NCBI GenBank assembly: GCA_963650915.1
Contig: CAVJMJ010000011.1
Span: forward strand, 1-64,000
From: UBA4636 sp963650915
GTDB lineage: Bacteria; Bacillota; Clostridia; Christensenellales; Borkfalkiaceae
Direction: 5' to 3'
Length of the DNA stretch: 64,000 nt
Shown piece after piece: positions 25,955-34,591 of the stretch (position 1 is the first letter of the stretch; every line of letters begins with the position of its first letter). Position numbers and translations under genes: made by a program. A model generated the notes under the pieces. That model had not been told where the DNA came from, did no database searches, and saw only the letters and a list, made by a program, of their open reading frames with translations.

Positions 25955-26605
25955 TCAATAATTTGAAATGGTTTTTATGGTAACGTCTTTGACTTTGCGT
26001 TTGTTAATAAGGGTAAACACACCCGAATCTTTTGAAGAAGAAAAACAGGTTTTTCCCGTGCCGTCGGATGCGACGACGCCGTGGGCACCGCACGATATTA
26101 CCGAAAGCCCGTAAAGATAACCTATGGACGGTACAAGATTTTTCATATCGTAATCGTAAATATCGACGTACAAATTTACTATAACCTCGCTTTCGCAAAG
26201 GGAAAGCGATTTTAGACAGTCCGTGTTTAACAGGTCTTTCGATACCGCAACCCCTATTTTACCGATTGAAGTTTTTACGACTTTGTAGCCGAATGAAGAG
26301 GATTCCCCCTTTTCGACGAGATTGGCGTCGCAAACGGCTAAAAGTTTTCCCCTTTCAAACACGGCAACGCTTCGTTTTATTCTGCCGTAATCGTCGGTTT
26401 TTACCGCTATAAAGCAGGGTGCGGAAATCTTTTTCGAAAAATCGCACATGCTCGAAAAATTCAAGCCCTTACCTTCGAGTTCTTCTTTATACGACAGTTT
26501 ATCGTAACACTTTCTGCCCAAGATTGCCAAATCGGCTGTTAAAAAAGCCTCTTCGGTTATATCGCCGAGTTTTTTGGAATATGCGACTTTGATTTTGTCT
26601 TTCAT
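25955..26605 (-). CDS. Nitrilase-superfamily-like protein, catalytic Cys missing
   Basis: A 216-residue protein resembling a shortened carbon-nitrogen hydrolase. The segment TSIGKIGVAVSKDLLN aligns with the family motif GxIGvxICyD, where Cys is the nucleophile; here that position is Ser, and the Glu of the triad cannot be placed. VIVNLYVDIYDYD and SVISCGAHGVVASDG fit the following strands. Likely a non-catalytic relative or an enzyme with changed chemistry. No clear ribosome site before the ATG. Upstream lie dus and a small hairpin. Assignment tentative. Confidence 0.55.
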   Translation of the reverse strand: MKDKIKVAYSKKLGDITEEAFLTADLAILGRKCYDKLSYKEELEGKGLNFSSMCDFSKKISAPCFIAVKTDDYGRIKRSVAVFERGKLLAVCDANLVEKGESSSFGYKVVKTSIGKIGVAVSKDLLNTDCLKSLSLCESEVIVNLYVDIYDYDMKNLVPSIGYLYGLSVISCGAHGVVASDGTGKTCFSSSKDSGVFTLINKRKVKDVTIKTISNY

Positions 26606-26652
26606 ACTTTTATAATTATGAAAGCAAATTTCGTTAGGTTACCGAAAAGTTA

Positions 26653-26671
26653 AAGCCCGGTATTCGGGCTT
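26653..26671 (-). terminator. Hairpin after dus
   Basis: Stem AAGCCCG/CGGGCTT ~70 bases past the dus stop on the minus strand, followed by TTAACTTTT. A weak terminator. Confidence 0.5.
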
Positions 26672-26738
26672 AAATATAAGCACTCTACATCTTAAATATA
26701 AACACTCTATATCTTGAGTATAAGCACTCTATATCTTA
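26672..26738. repeat. 22-bp tandem repeat x3
   Basis: CACTCTANATCTTNANTATAA units at 26681, 26703 and 26725, ending two bases before the dus stop codon. Confidence 0.85.
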
Positions 26739-26740
26739 AA

Positions 26741-27679
26741 CTATAAATTAATTTCGTTTACGATTGATTTTAGTTCTTTGGTGGTCGTTGCATTAAAAGC
26801 CCTTATCTTATATTTCTTTGCGTCTTTAAGTCCGCTTAGGTAAAGCGCCATCTGTTTACGCATGTTTATTGCCACGTATTTATCGGGATATTTCTCTAAA
26901 AGTAGGTCTATATGCCGTTTAATGACAGATTTTTTGTCTTTTACGGTATGCCCGGATATCTCGGAAAACAGCCACGGTTTAGATAGCGCGCCCCTTGCGA
27001 GCATAACGCCCGAAGCACCCGTATAGTTCATTCCTTTGTCGGCGTCCTCTTTTGAAAAAATACCGCCGTTAAAAATTACGGGTATTTTTACGGCTTCCAC
27101 AACCCTTGCCACTTTTTCGTAATCGGGTTCTCCGCTGTAATAGTCGTCACGATATCTTGCATGCACGCTTATAAGCCGCGCACCGTTTTCCTCTACCGAT
27201 TTTGCCAAGTCCTCGGCTAAAAATTTATCGTGGTTTATTCCGAGGCGCATCTTAACGGTTACTTCTTTACCCGTGCTTTTTACCGCCGAAACGAGTTTAC
27301 CCGCAAGCGTCGGGTTTTCCATAAGTTTACAACCCTCGCCGTTGTTAAAGACCTTCGGAACGGGACAACCCATGTTAATATCTATAAGTTCAAAATCTTT
27401 TAAAGAATCCGAAAGACAGGCTCTTTCCAAAATTTCGGGCTCGGAACCGAAAAGTTGACACGCCTTTATGTAGTCTGCGGGCGTCGTATACAAAAGTGCT
27501 TTGGTGTTTTCGCTGTTATAAACCAAGCCCTTTGCCGAAACCATTTCGGTAAAACAAAGCCCCGCACCTAAGCCGTAACAGATTGAGCGAAAAGAAAAGT
27601 CGGTAAACCCCGCAAGCGGAGCCAACAAAAGGTTGTTTTTTATCGATAATCGACCTATATCAAGACTTTTTAACTTCAT
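26741..27679 (-). CDS. dus: tRNA-dihydrouridine synthase
   Basis: FMN enzyme reducing uridines in the tRNA D-loop, 312 residues. TIM-barrel motifs: LLAPLAGFTDFSFRSIC at the N-terminus, INMGCPVPKVFNNGEGCKLM with the catalytic Cys in the second half (near 103), VKMRLG, SVHARYRDDYYSG, and the phosphate site GIFSKEDADKG/GVMLARGAL. It overlaps the end of yabN by 20 bases. Its first codons (LKSLDIGRLS) are encoded by a degenerate palindromic element copy. Confidence 0.94.
   Translation of the reverse strand: MKLKSLDIGRLSIKNNLLLAPLAGFTDFSFRSICYGLGAGLCFTEMVSAKGLVYNSENTKALLYTTPADYIKACQLFGSEPEILERACLSDSLKDFELIDINMGCPVPKVFNNGEGCKLMENPTLAGKLVSAVKSTGKEVTVKMRLGINHDKFLAEDLAKSVEENGARLISVHARYRDDYYSGEPDYEKVARVVEAVKIPVIFNGGIFSKEDADKGMNYTGASGVMLARGALSKPWLFSEISGHTVKDKKSVIKRHIDLLLEKYPDKYVAINMRKQMALYLSGLKDAKKYKIRAFNATTTKELKSIVNEINL
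27644..27671 (-). repeat. Possible palindromic element copy at the dus start
   Basis: CGATAATCGACCTATA and GACTTTTT match the element arms, with a changed centre. It spans the yabN-dus junction. Confidence 0.4.
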
Positions 27680-29057
27680 TACGGTATTCGTCCACTTGTT
27701 TTTTAGTAAGATTTTTCATATTTTTACCGTCATCCGAAACGAGTTTTTCCGTTTCGTACAGTTCGGCTATATATTCTCTCGTCTTTTCCGAAATAATCTC
27801 TTCGGCGTTCAAACCGCTCTTTTTGATAAGGGCGATGACCTCGAAAACGAGTTCTTTAAGAGTTTCTTTTCGTTCGTCGCCGTTAGATAGATTTTTAACG
27901 AGGTTTTCTATATTTTTTACGATATCGGCTTTGTCGCCGTAAGAAAAATTACACGACTCCGCACGCTTAATTACTTTTTCCGCTCTTAAAGCCGCCGGAA
28001 AGTTTTTAGGCACGTCGTCGACGTAGGCACTTGATGAGGGGTAATTTTTTTCTATCTGCTTGTTTTTGTTCCAAACGGTAAGTGCTTCTTCGGCGTTACC
28101 CGCTTTGTCACTGCCGAAAACGTGAGAATGCCTCGTAATCAGTTTTTGACATATCGCACTTAAAACGTCGCTTGCGTCGTAACTTAAACTGTCCTCTAAA
28201 AAGGTTATGTAAAACGCCGTTTGCAATAAAACGTCGCCCGTTTCTTCGCAAATTTTTTCATCCGAATCTTTATTTACGGCGTCGACGAGTTCGTAACATT
28301 CTTCTATGAGGGATTTCGTAATGGTTTGTTTGGTCTGCGCCCTATCCCAAGGACAACCGCCTTCCCCCCGTAAAATTTTTACGATAGACAATAAATCGGT
28401 ATAATCGAAGCGTTCTTTGTCCTTTAAAGGAACGTCATCTACGACGAGTACGGTTGAATAATCGTATATGTCGTCAAGCGAATCTATTTCGTACATAGGG
28501 ATAAAAAACTGTTGATTACGGGCATATAGGCGGACTTTTACCTCTTCGCCTATAAGCGACATAAGTTTTAATTTCCATTCCGAAGCAAGGATACGGCTAT
28601 CTAAATCGTAAATTACGAGAGGCAAAGTAAACCTTTTGAAATCGTTAATTCGGTAAGCCGAACATGCCGTGTAACCCTCTCCGTTTAATTTTGCTTTTGA
28701 AAGGGCGTAAGTTGCTTTGGATACTCCTTCGTAAACGCATGCGTTTTTATACTTTGTCAAAAGTATTTTGGACGAAGCGTCCTCGGAAACGGCACCGTCT
28801 ACGAGGTAGCAAACGTCGCTCGTTTTCAAAAGTTCCCCGATTTTTTTACAGATGTTTTTTGTAAGCGTATCGAAGTTTTTCGACTTTTCGTACAAATAGT
28901 CGAGGGAAATATACTCCACGCCTTCCTCTTTAACGGTTTGGGCGGAAAGGGTGTTTTCCGTTCTTAACACGACGGTTTTGCAATTTTTTATTATTTCGAG
29001 GGCGGAAAGGGAAATATCTCCCTTTTTTGCGCCCAGTCCTATAACGTAAAGCATCAT
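27660..29057 (-). CDS. yabN: Tetrapyrrole-methylase-like / MazG fusion
   Basis: A 465-residue two-domain protein like Bacillus YabN. Residues 1-215 resemble the SAM-dependent tetrapyrrole methylase fold (LYVIGLGAKKGDISLSALE). The rest is MazG nucleotide pyrophosphohydrolase with LRGEGGCPWDRAQT, the metal-binding LIEECYELVDAV and EETGDVLLQTAF, and a partial second repeat. It probably hydrolyses aberrant NTPs. The order spoVT-spoVB-yabN matches Bacillus. It starts two bases after the spoVB stop. The segment VRLYARNQ is encoded by an element-like sequence. Confidence 0.9.
   Translation of the reverse strand: MMLYVIGLGAKKGDISLSALEIIKNCKTVVLRTENTLSAQTVKEEGVEYISLDYLYEKSKNFDTLTKNICKKIGELLKTSDVCYLVDGAVSEDASSKILLTKYKNACVYEGVSKATYALSKAKLNGEGYTACSAYRINDFKRFTLPLVIYDLDSRILASEWKLKLMSLIGEEVKVRLYARNQQFFIPMYEIDSLDDIYDYSTVLVVDDVPLKDKERFDYTDLLSIVKILRGEGGCPWDRAQTKQTITKSLIEECYELVDAVNKDSDEKICEETGDVLLQTAFYITFLEDSLSYDASDVLSAICQKLITRHSHVFGSDKAGNAEEALTVWNKNKQIEKNYPSSSAYVDDVPKNFPAALRAEKVIKRAESCNFSYGDKADIVKNIENLVKNLSNGDERKETLKELVFEVIALIKKSGLNAEEIISEKTREYIAELYETEKLVSDDGKNMKNLTKKQVDEYRNEVKKS
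28514..28540 (-). repeat. Palindromic element copy inside yabN
   Basis: GATTACGGGCATATAGGCGG, translated as VRLYARN near the end of the methylase-like domain. Confidence 0.65.
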
Positions 29058-29058
29058 A

Positions 29059-30390
29059 TCAGATTTTTGTTTCGACTCTCTCGATTATTACGGGATGAAT
29101 CGCCTTTTGTTTTTCTTCCCTAATAATATATAACAAATTGCAAAAACCCGCAACAAAATAGCAAGCAATATCGGAAAAAGCCGTTCCGTAAATGTTTATC
29201 GACGGGTTTTTTAGGGCAAAAATCGATATTAAAATTTTAACCGCCACGCCAAGTCCGAGAAAGATTGACGGAAGATATAATTTGTCTTTACCGATCAAAA
29301 CAAGGGTGGTCGCTTGCATTATAGGTAAAAGGGCAACTTGAAGGGATGAGATTTTAAGCAATTTTATTGCCGTGTTTGACTGTTCGCTCGTTAGTCTTCC
29401 GTACAAAAATTCGATTGCGAACCTTGCCCCCGTAAAGGTAATAATCGCCGCCGAAAGGGATAAAATCGCAGTATACGTAATTACTTTTTTACCGTCACTC
29501 CCATTTTTGTTTTTGCTTATTTTGGGAAGCCCCGACACGGAAATTCCGTAACATAGCGCGACGGGGACGCCGACTATGGATTCCACCGCGCCCGAATATA
29601 GTCCGTATAACGATACGGCGTCGCCTCTGTAACTTTTTATCGTATTTATAACTATAAAACTGTCTATAAACTTGGATAACGGTAAAATCATTGCCGTTAG
29701 CGTAACGGGGAAAACTATTTTTATTATTTGTTTTATAGTGATTTTATCTTCGTTTTGTATTGAAAATTCTTCGATAACGGGCTTATAGCCTGACTTTTTT
29801 CTTTTGTATACCACTACGAACAAAAGTGCGACCACCTCTGATACGGTAACGGCAAAACACGCCGCAACCGCTCCCATTTCGCCTTTTAGCGATAAAAAAT
29901 ATATGAGCGAAAGCCCTGTTATAAGTTTTACCGCTTGCTCTGTTATTTGGCTTATGCCCGTCGGTAACATATTGCCGTTGCCTTGAAAATACCCACGAAA
30001 ACACGACAATATAGACACGAAAAATACCGACGGCGAAATGGCAAGATAGGCTTTATACGCCGACGGGTTACCTTGCAATATCGACAGTTTTTTTGCAATA
30101 GTCGCCATTATAAGGCTACCCGCTAAACCTAAGCCACCGAAGGCGATAATCGACTTATAGAGGACTTTTTTCCCGTTTTTGCCTTCGCCTATCACTTTTG
30201 ACAACGCATTCGGTATGCCTACACCCGATATCGTCAATAAAATAGAATAAAAGGGAAACACCGCTTGGTATATTCCCATTCCTTCCGCACCCAATAAATT
30301 TGTTAAAGGTATTCTGTAAACTGCGCCGAGCATTTTTGTTACGAGCATGCAAATGGCAAGACAAGCTCCGCCTTTTAAAATTCCGTTCAC
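29059..30390 (-). CDS. spoVB: SpoVB-like MOP-family flippase
   Basis: A 443-residue membrane protein with about 12-13 helices, of the polysaccharide/lipid exporter (MVF/SpoVB) family; members flip lipid-linked cell-wall precursors during spore cortex assembly. The N-terminus LVTKMLGAVYRIPLTNLLGAEGMGIYQ is typical. Shorter than the Bacillus protein (~518). It overlaps spoVT by ATGA, so the two are coupled. A palindromic element copy encodes SGYKPVIEE in a cytoplasmic loop near residue 205. Confidence 0.88.
   Translation of the reverse strand: MNGILKGGACLAICMLVTKMLGAVYRIPLTNLLGAEGMGIYQAVFPFYSILLTISGVGIPNALSKVIGEGKNGKKVLYKSIIAFGGLGLAGSLIMATIAKKLSILQGNPSAYKAYLAISPSVFFVSILSCFRGYFQGNGNMLPTGISQITEQAVKLITGLSLIYFLSLKGEMGAVAACFAVTVSEVVALLFVVVYKRKKSGYKPVIEEFSIQNEDKITIKQIIKIVFPVTLTAMILPLSKFIDSFIVINTIKSYRGDAVSLYGLYSGAVESIVGVPVALCYGISVSGLPKISKNKNGSDGKKVITYTAILSLSAAIITFTGARFAIEFLYGRLTSEQSNTAIKLLKISSLQVALLPIMQATTLVLIGKDKLYLPSIFLGLGVAVKILISIFALKNPSINIYGTAFSDIACYFVAGFCNLLYIIREEKQKAIHPVIIERVETKI
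29772..29800 (-). repeat. Palindromic element copy inside spoVB
   Basis: CGATAACGGGCTTATAGCC, read as SGYKPVI, a different frame from the copies that give DNGLI. Confidence 0.75.
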
Positions 30391-30920
30391 GCCAACCTTG
30401 CCAAAAAATCCGCAACGAAAGATGCAAGGCTTATCGTTTTAGGGTCTATTTCGCTATCGTCGGATAATAATATAAGCCCGCCGAATAAATCTCCCTGCGT
30501 TATAACGGGCATAATAAGTTGAGCGTTATACTTTTTTTCGTCAAGCGGGGTAATTGAGATTTTGTCGTTTCTGCCCTTTTCCGATATAAGCGTTTGTCTC
30601 AATTTCAAAAAACTTAACAATTCGTCGGAAATATCTTGTTTTTCGAATTCTTTGGTTTTACCGCCTTTTACAGCCAAAACGTTGTCCGTATCGCATATTG
30701 CGACGGACATAGACGTTTTCGAATAAACGCTTTCGGCTATTTCTTTCGAGTATCCGCCTATTGCGCCGACGGGCGAAAACTTTTTCAAAAACAATCTGTC
30801 GTTTTCGGTAAAAATTTCCATCGGATCGCCTTCGTTTATCCTCATCGTTTTTCTTATTTCTTTAGGTATGACCACTCTTCCGAGTTCGTCCACCCTTCTG
30901 ATTATTCCAGTGTCTTTCAC
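30387..30920 (-). CDS. spoVT: Stage V sporulation regulator SpoVT
   Basis: A 177-residue transcription factor. The N-terminal AbrB-type swapped-hairpin domain is MKDTGIIRRVDELGRVVIPKEIR.., here given by its ends only, followed by a GAF-like ligand domain (about 55-177). In Bacillus it tunes forespore sigma-G genes. GTG start with a strong AAAGGAGG. Upstream, GAATA and CAnAAATA at about 17-18 bases could be a weak sigma-G promoter. First gene of spoVT-spoVB-yabN-dus. Confidence 0.95.
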   Translation of the reverse strand: MKDTGIIRRVDELGRVVIPKEIRKTMRINEGDPMEIFTENDRLFLKKFSPVGAIGGYSKEIAESVYSKTSMSVAICDTDNVLAVKGGKTKEFEKQDISDELLSFLKLRQTLISEKGRNDKISITPLDEKKYNAQLIMPVITQGDLFGGLILLSDDSEIDPKTISLASFVADFLARLA

Positions 30921-31025
30921 GTATGTCCTCCTTTTCGAGGCTTTTTAGCCTACTTTATTTGTGAGCATTTTGCCGTGTTTTATTCACGGGGATTTTTTTG
31001 CCGTCGCAAATTGGTGTAGGCTAAA

Positions 31026-31715
31026 TTATATTTGACCCTCTTTTTCGTAAAAACTAACTACGCCGTAAAAAATTTCGTGCGCTATTTTCTCTCTGTACTT
31101 ATCCGTAAGCAAAAGTTTTTCGTCCTCCTCGTTTGACAAAAAACCGCATTCGATAAGAACGGCTGTGCATTTTGAGTTATTTAAAACATAATAGTCCCCC
31201 GCAAGCGCGGAAAAATCACGTCGGCTTTCTTCCATGCCGTTAAGTTGATTTTGTATGGATCGGGCAATTAATTTGCTTTTTTCGTCCCCCGCCTTGTAAA
31301 AAACCTGAGCCCCTCTTCTTTTGTTATCTGAAAATTTGTTCATGTGAATTGAAATAAACAAATCACAACCGAATTTTTCGGCTATTTCGATACGTTTTTT
31401 TAAATCACGCAATTTAAACCCCGCCGAATAACTTCCGTACAGCCCCGCCTCGCTATTACGGGTAAGTACCGCGTTTATGCCGTCGGCGTAAAATCTTTTT
31501 AAAAGTGCCTTTGCCAAATAAAGGTTAAGGGTAGATTCCTTTTCTCCGCTCACACTCCCCGTTACGCCCGAATCTATTCCGCCGTGCCCGGGGTCTATTA
31601 CGACGGTAAATTTGCTTTCGGTAGCCAAAGACGCCGAAGACGATATCGAATAAAAATTTAATGAAGTCGTAATTAGAATCAAACATAGCCATACTAACAA
31701 CGTTTTTTTAATCAT
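31026..31715 (-). CDS. cwlD: Spore cortex N-acetylmuramoyl-L-alanine amidase
   Basis: A 229-residue zinc amidase (Amidase_3) with an N-terminal signal/anchor (7-28). Zinc ligands are the His of IDPGHGGIDSG (near 45), the Glu of EKEST and the His of ISIHMNKF; the catalytic Glu is in LIECGFLSN. In spore formers CwlD removes peptide side chains to begin muramic-delta-lactam formation in the cortex. Its place beside spoVT, and its small size without wall-binding repeats, support cwlD over a vegetative autolysin. Confidence 0.9.
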   Translation of the reverse strand: MIKKTLLVWLCLILITTSLNFYSISSSASLATESKFTVVIDPGHGGIDSGVTGSVSGEKESTLNLYLAKALLKRFYADGINAVLTRNSEAGLYGSYSAGFKLRDLKKRIEIAEKFGCDLFISIHMNKFSDNKRRGAQVFYKAGDEKSKLIARSIQNQLNGMEESRRDFSALAGDYYVLNNSKCTAVLIECGFLSNEEDEKLLLTDKYREKIAHEIFYGVVSFYEKEGQI

Positions 31716-31736
31716 GAAAGGGCTTTTTCTCCCGAT

Positions 31737-31807
31737 TTATCCACAATTTTGCCCGAATTAAACTCCGATTGTGGATAACTCGGTCGAGTTATCCACAGTT
31801 ATCCACA
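31737..31807. promoter_or_regulatory. Cluster of four perfect DnaA boxes
   Basis: TTATCCACA at 31737-31745, its complement TGTGGATAA at 31770-31778, then TTATCCACA at 31789-31797 and 31799-31807: four consensus boxes in 71 bases, the last two one base apart. It lies between the divergent cwlD and patatin genes. Gene direction does not change here, which argues against oriC; DnaA titration or DnaA control of the flanking genes is more likely. Confidence 0.88.
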
Positions 31808-31916
31808 TTTTTCGAAAAATTAAAAAAGGCAAGCTTTCTCTTTAATTTTATGCCATCGAAACGTCGATGATAACCTCGGATATATTTTTACTCTTATTTT
31901 TTCGGTTGCATTTTGT

Positions 31917-31944
31917 TTACTTTTTAATTACGTTTAAGTATAAT
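31917..31944 (+). promoter_or_regulatory. Promoter of a probably leaderless gene
   Basis: TTTACT (31917-31922), 16-bp spacer, perfect TATAAT (31939-31944). The ATG at 31951 is six bases after the -10 box, so the transcript should begin at the start codon. Confidence 0.65.
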
Positions 31945-31950
31945 AATTAC

Positions 31951-32769
31951 ATGAGCATATTTAGTTTTTTCAAACGACTTTTCAATAAACCCAAAAAGAA
32001 AATAGGGCTTGCCCTCGGTAGCGGCGGTGCAAAAGGCATTGCTCACGTCGGCGCGCTTAAAGCCTTTGAAGAAGAAGGCATTTCGTTTGATATGGTAGCG
32101 GGTACGAGTATCGGTTCGATAGCGGGCGCACTGTATGCGCTCGGATATACTTCGGACGAGATGCTTAAAATTATGGAAGAATACAACTTTTCAAGCCGAA
32201 TAAGCGTTTTAAAAATGGCAATCGGCAAAGACTCGCTCGAAAACACCCTTGATAGCCTTTTGGGCGGAAAAACCTTTTCGGACACGCTTTTACCATTTAG
32301 GGCTGTCGCTTGCGACGTTAATTCGGGCGAAGAAGTCGTTATGGATAGCGGAAGCCTTTCTAAAGCCTTGTCGGCTTCAAGCGCGGTACCGCCCGTGTTT
32401 AGACCTGTATACCTTGAAGGCAGAAAACTCGTCGACGGGGCTTTCGTAAATGCGGTACCCGCAGACGTAGTTAAAAATCTCGGCGCAGACGTAGTTATAG
32501 CGTTGTCCTTGCACGATTATTCTTCCAACGAAAACCTGAAAAAATACGCCGACGTTTTGTACCCGAATAACGGTATAAAAAAGGCAAACAGATTGGAAAA
32601 CATAAAATACGCCGATTACGCCGTTTATTTTCCCCTCGATAAATACGGCTCGGCATCGGTTACGGATTATCGAGAAATTTATAATATAGGTTACGAAACG
32701 GCAAAATCGCACATGGCTGAAATTAAAAAAGTCATAAAAGACAAAAAAGTGTGCAAGCGTCTTTTTTGA
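31951..32769 (+). CDS. Patatin-like phospholipase
   Basis: A 272-residue serine lipase/phospholipase of the patatin/RssA type. Oxyanion motif GSGGAKGIAHVG (near 25), nucleophile GTSIGS (near 56), and the Asp of the Ser-Asp dyad in LVDGAFVNAVP (near 170). No signal peptide, so cytoplasmic or membrane-associated. The ATG at 31951 is chosen because the domain starts right after it and a TATAAT box sits at leaderless spacing; a longer frame from 31867 has no support. DnaA boxes lie ~145 bases upstream. Confidence 0.92.
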   Translation: MSIFSFFKRLFNKPKKKIGLALGSGGAKGIAHVGALKAFEEEGISFDMVAGTSIGSIAGALYALGYTSDEMLKIMEEYNFSSRISVLKMAIGKDSLENTLDSLLGGKTFSDTLLPFRAVACDVNSGEEVVMDSGSLSKALSASSAVPPVFRPVYLEGRKLVDGAFVNAVPADVVKNLGADVVIALSLHDYSSNENLKKYADVLYPNNGIKKANRLENIKYADYAVYFPLDKYGSASVTDYREIYNIGYETAKSHMAEIKKVIKDKKVCKRLF

Positions 32770-32890
32770 AACGACTTTTTTTTAATAACTTTTTTGAAAC
32801 AACTATTTTATAATAACTTTTTTATAATAACTTTTTTGAAACAACTTTTTTTTATAAAGATTTTTTAACTTATAAGATATTTTTGCACGA

Positions 32891-32920
32891 AAAAAGAGCC
32901 TCTATATAGGCTCTTTTTTT
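32891..32920 (+). terminator. Patatin gene terminator
   Basis: Stem AAAAAGAGCC/GGCTCTTTTT with an 8-base loop and a T run. Between gene and terminator (32760-32860) are imperfect repeats of TTTTTTGAAACAACT. Confidence 0.9.
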
Positions 32921-32934
32921 AATAAAAAAACGCT

Positions 32935-32961
32935 GTTAACGGGCTTATAGCCCGACTTATT
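32935..32961 (-). repeat. Palindromic element copy
   Basis: AACGGGCTTATAGCCCGACT: perfect core CGGGCT-TAT-AGCCCG. Best example of the full palindrome. Confidence 0.9.
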
Positions 32962-33060
32962 TAATATCGAAAACAACAAACTGCTAAAATAAACCTCTAA
33001 AATAAACCGCTAAAACAAATCGCTAAAACAACAAAAACCGTTACACGTTTTATTTCGATG

Positions 33061-34278
33061 TTATACGGTTTTGATATCCGAAACCATAACGTTACACGGG
33101 AAGAAGTTTACTCTTACGTGGGCGTTGTCGTAGGCGGAAATTTCTTCGGATAGGAAACTCAATTTTTTAAGATTGAAATCGATAGATATCCTTTGAAGGG
33201 AAGCGTCGTCGTCGAAAAAGTAAATTACGTTTAAAGCATCGGTAAACTTTTTAAAAGTTTCGTAAAATACTTGACTTATGCTTTGGAACTTTTCGCCGAA
33301 GGACTTATCGGCTTGCATTCCGAAACTTTCGGCGATGTCGGTTACTCTAATGGATGCGACGGTCAATCCGTGAACTTTCGTATTGATGAAACGACCGATG
33401 TAATCGTAGCCGTTTTCTCCCTCGGAAGGTTCTATAACGTCAAGAACGAAATCCCGTCCGCTTTTCTTGATTTTATCGTTTAAAAGCGACAAAATACGAT
33501 TTACGATTTTTGCGTCCGTTCTTACTAAAATAGGTTTGAACAAACTGTTGAATTCGGAAGAATTAAAAAGACCTTCTATGGTCATTGTCTTATTTTTGTC
33601 GATTGCGTTGCCGACTTCGACAAATTTATTAAGACAATCTTTTATGATTTTTACCGCGTCGACGTTTAACCTATAACCGTTATATACGTCGGTGGCAACC
33701 GAATTATCGAGTAAATAATCGTTTTTTACGACCGCAAGAAGTATATCGGGAAGAGTCGGTATTTTAGCCTCTTCAACGTCGTAATCGGGCAAAAAAGTGC
33801 TTAAAAGTTGTATTATGTTTGAGTAAAACTCCTTTCTCGTGCAAAGATAACCTATTTCGTCGGTAGTCGTCGAAAGGTGCTTTATTACCTCCTGAGCGTA
33901 GTCGGTTGACGACACGGGAATAAATGTAACCTTCTTTTCGCCTTTCACGATAACGGTGTAAACGTTATCGTCGCGAAGATATATTGCGGTAGCCTGTTTT
34001 TCTTGTTCGGAAATGTTTTCGCTTACCAAATACCTCATAAGGTACATGTCGAATTTATAATCGCCGTTTTCGTAGGCAACGAGTAATTTTGCGTCGTACC
34101 CGTTTTTTTCGCCTTCCACGTTAAAGGTAACGATGCCGGAATACAAATCGCTTTTTTTGACGGAATCGACGAGTTTTTCTTTCATCTCCTCGTCGGTTTC
34201 TCCGCCAATACACGCGACCATGGATAGCGACATCGCCACCACTAATATAAGCGAAATAAATTTAAGTAATTTTTTCAT
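33061..34278 (-). CDS. Lipoprotein of unknown function
   Basis: A 405-residue secreted lipoprotein: Lys-rich start, hydrophobic stretch and lipobox MVAC with Cys at about residue 23. The mature part is a mix of beta and helical segments with no repeats or motifs I recognise. GGAGCG precedes the ATG. It has no partner genes: the rnf operon ends upstream and a terminator region lies downstream. Probably substrate binding or envelope-related, but that is a guess. Confidence 0.75.
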   Translation of the reverse strand: MKKLLKFISLILVVAMSLSMVACIGGETDEEMKEKLVDSVKKSDLYSGIVTFNVEGEKNGYDAKLLVAYENGDYKFDMYLMRYLVSENISEQEKQATAIYLRDDNVYTVIVKGEKKVTFIPVSSTDYAQEVIKHLSTTTDEIGYLCTRKEFYSNIIQLLSTFLPDYDVEEAKIPTLPDILLAVVKNDYLLDNSVATDVYNGYRLNVDAVKIIKDCLNKFVEVGNAIDKNKTMTIEGLFNSSEFNSLFKPILVRTDAKIVNRILSLLNDKIKKSGRDFVLDVIEPSEGENGYDYIGRFINTKVHGLTVASIRVTDIAESFGMQADKSFGEKFQSISQVFYETFKKFTDALNVIYFFDDDASLQRISIDFNLKKLSFLSEEISAYDNAHVRVNFFPCNVMVSDIKTV

Positions 34279-34492
34279 AAACGCTCCGAAACGACTTGTT
34301 CGTTATTGCTATAAATATAATAACGAACTTCTTTTTTTTGCTATAAACGCCCGATATATAAATGCGCCGAATAAATTTAAATATAAATGCACTAAGTAAA
34401 TGCGGTCAATATATAAATGCGCTTTGCGTTACCTTTTAAAATAGGGGATATCAAACGATAACGGCAAGACTTATTCGACATTATAAATTATA

Positions 34493-34521
34493 AAAAGTCG
34501 GTCTATAAGCCCGTTATCGGC
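34493..34521 (+). repeat. Palindromic element copy
   Basis: AAGTCGGTCTATAAGC with CCGTTATCGGC following, downstream of rnfB. The remainder of 34279-34591 holds imperfect TATAAATGCGC repeats (34345-34425) and no gene. Confidence 0.88.
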
Positions 34522-34591
34522 TAAAATAGCGGATAAAACCTATCCGATGTAACGTTTTGACAAATGCAGTTAAATATCGGTAAACGCTATT

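Noticed and set aside
31737..31807. Chromosomal origin oriC
   Set aside because: Gene direction is the same on both sides and dnaA/dnaN are absent, although the full genome is needed to be sure.
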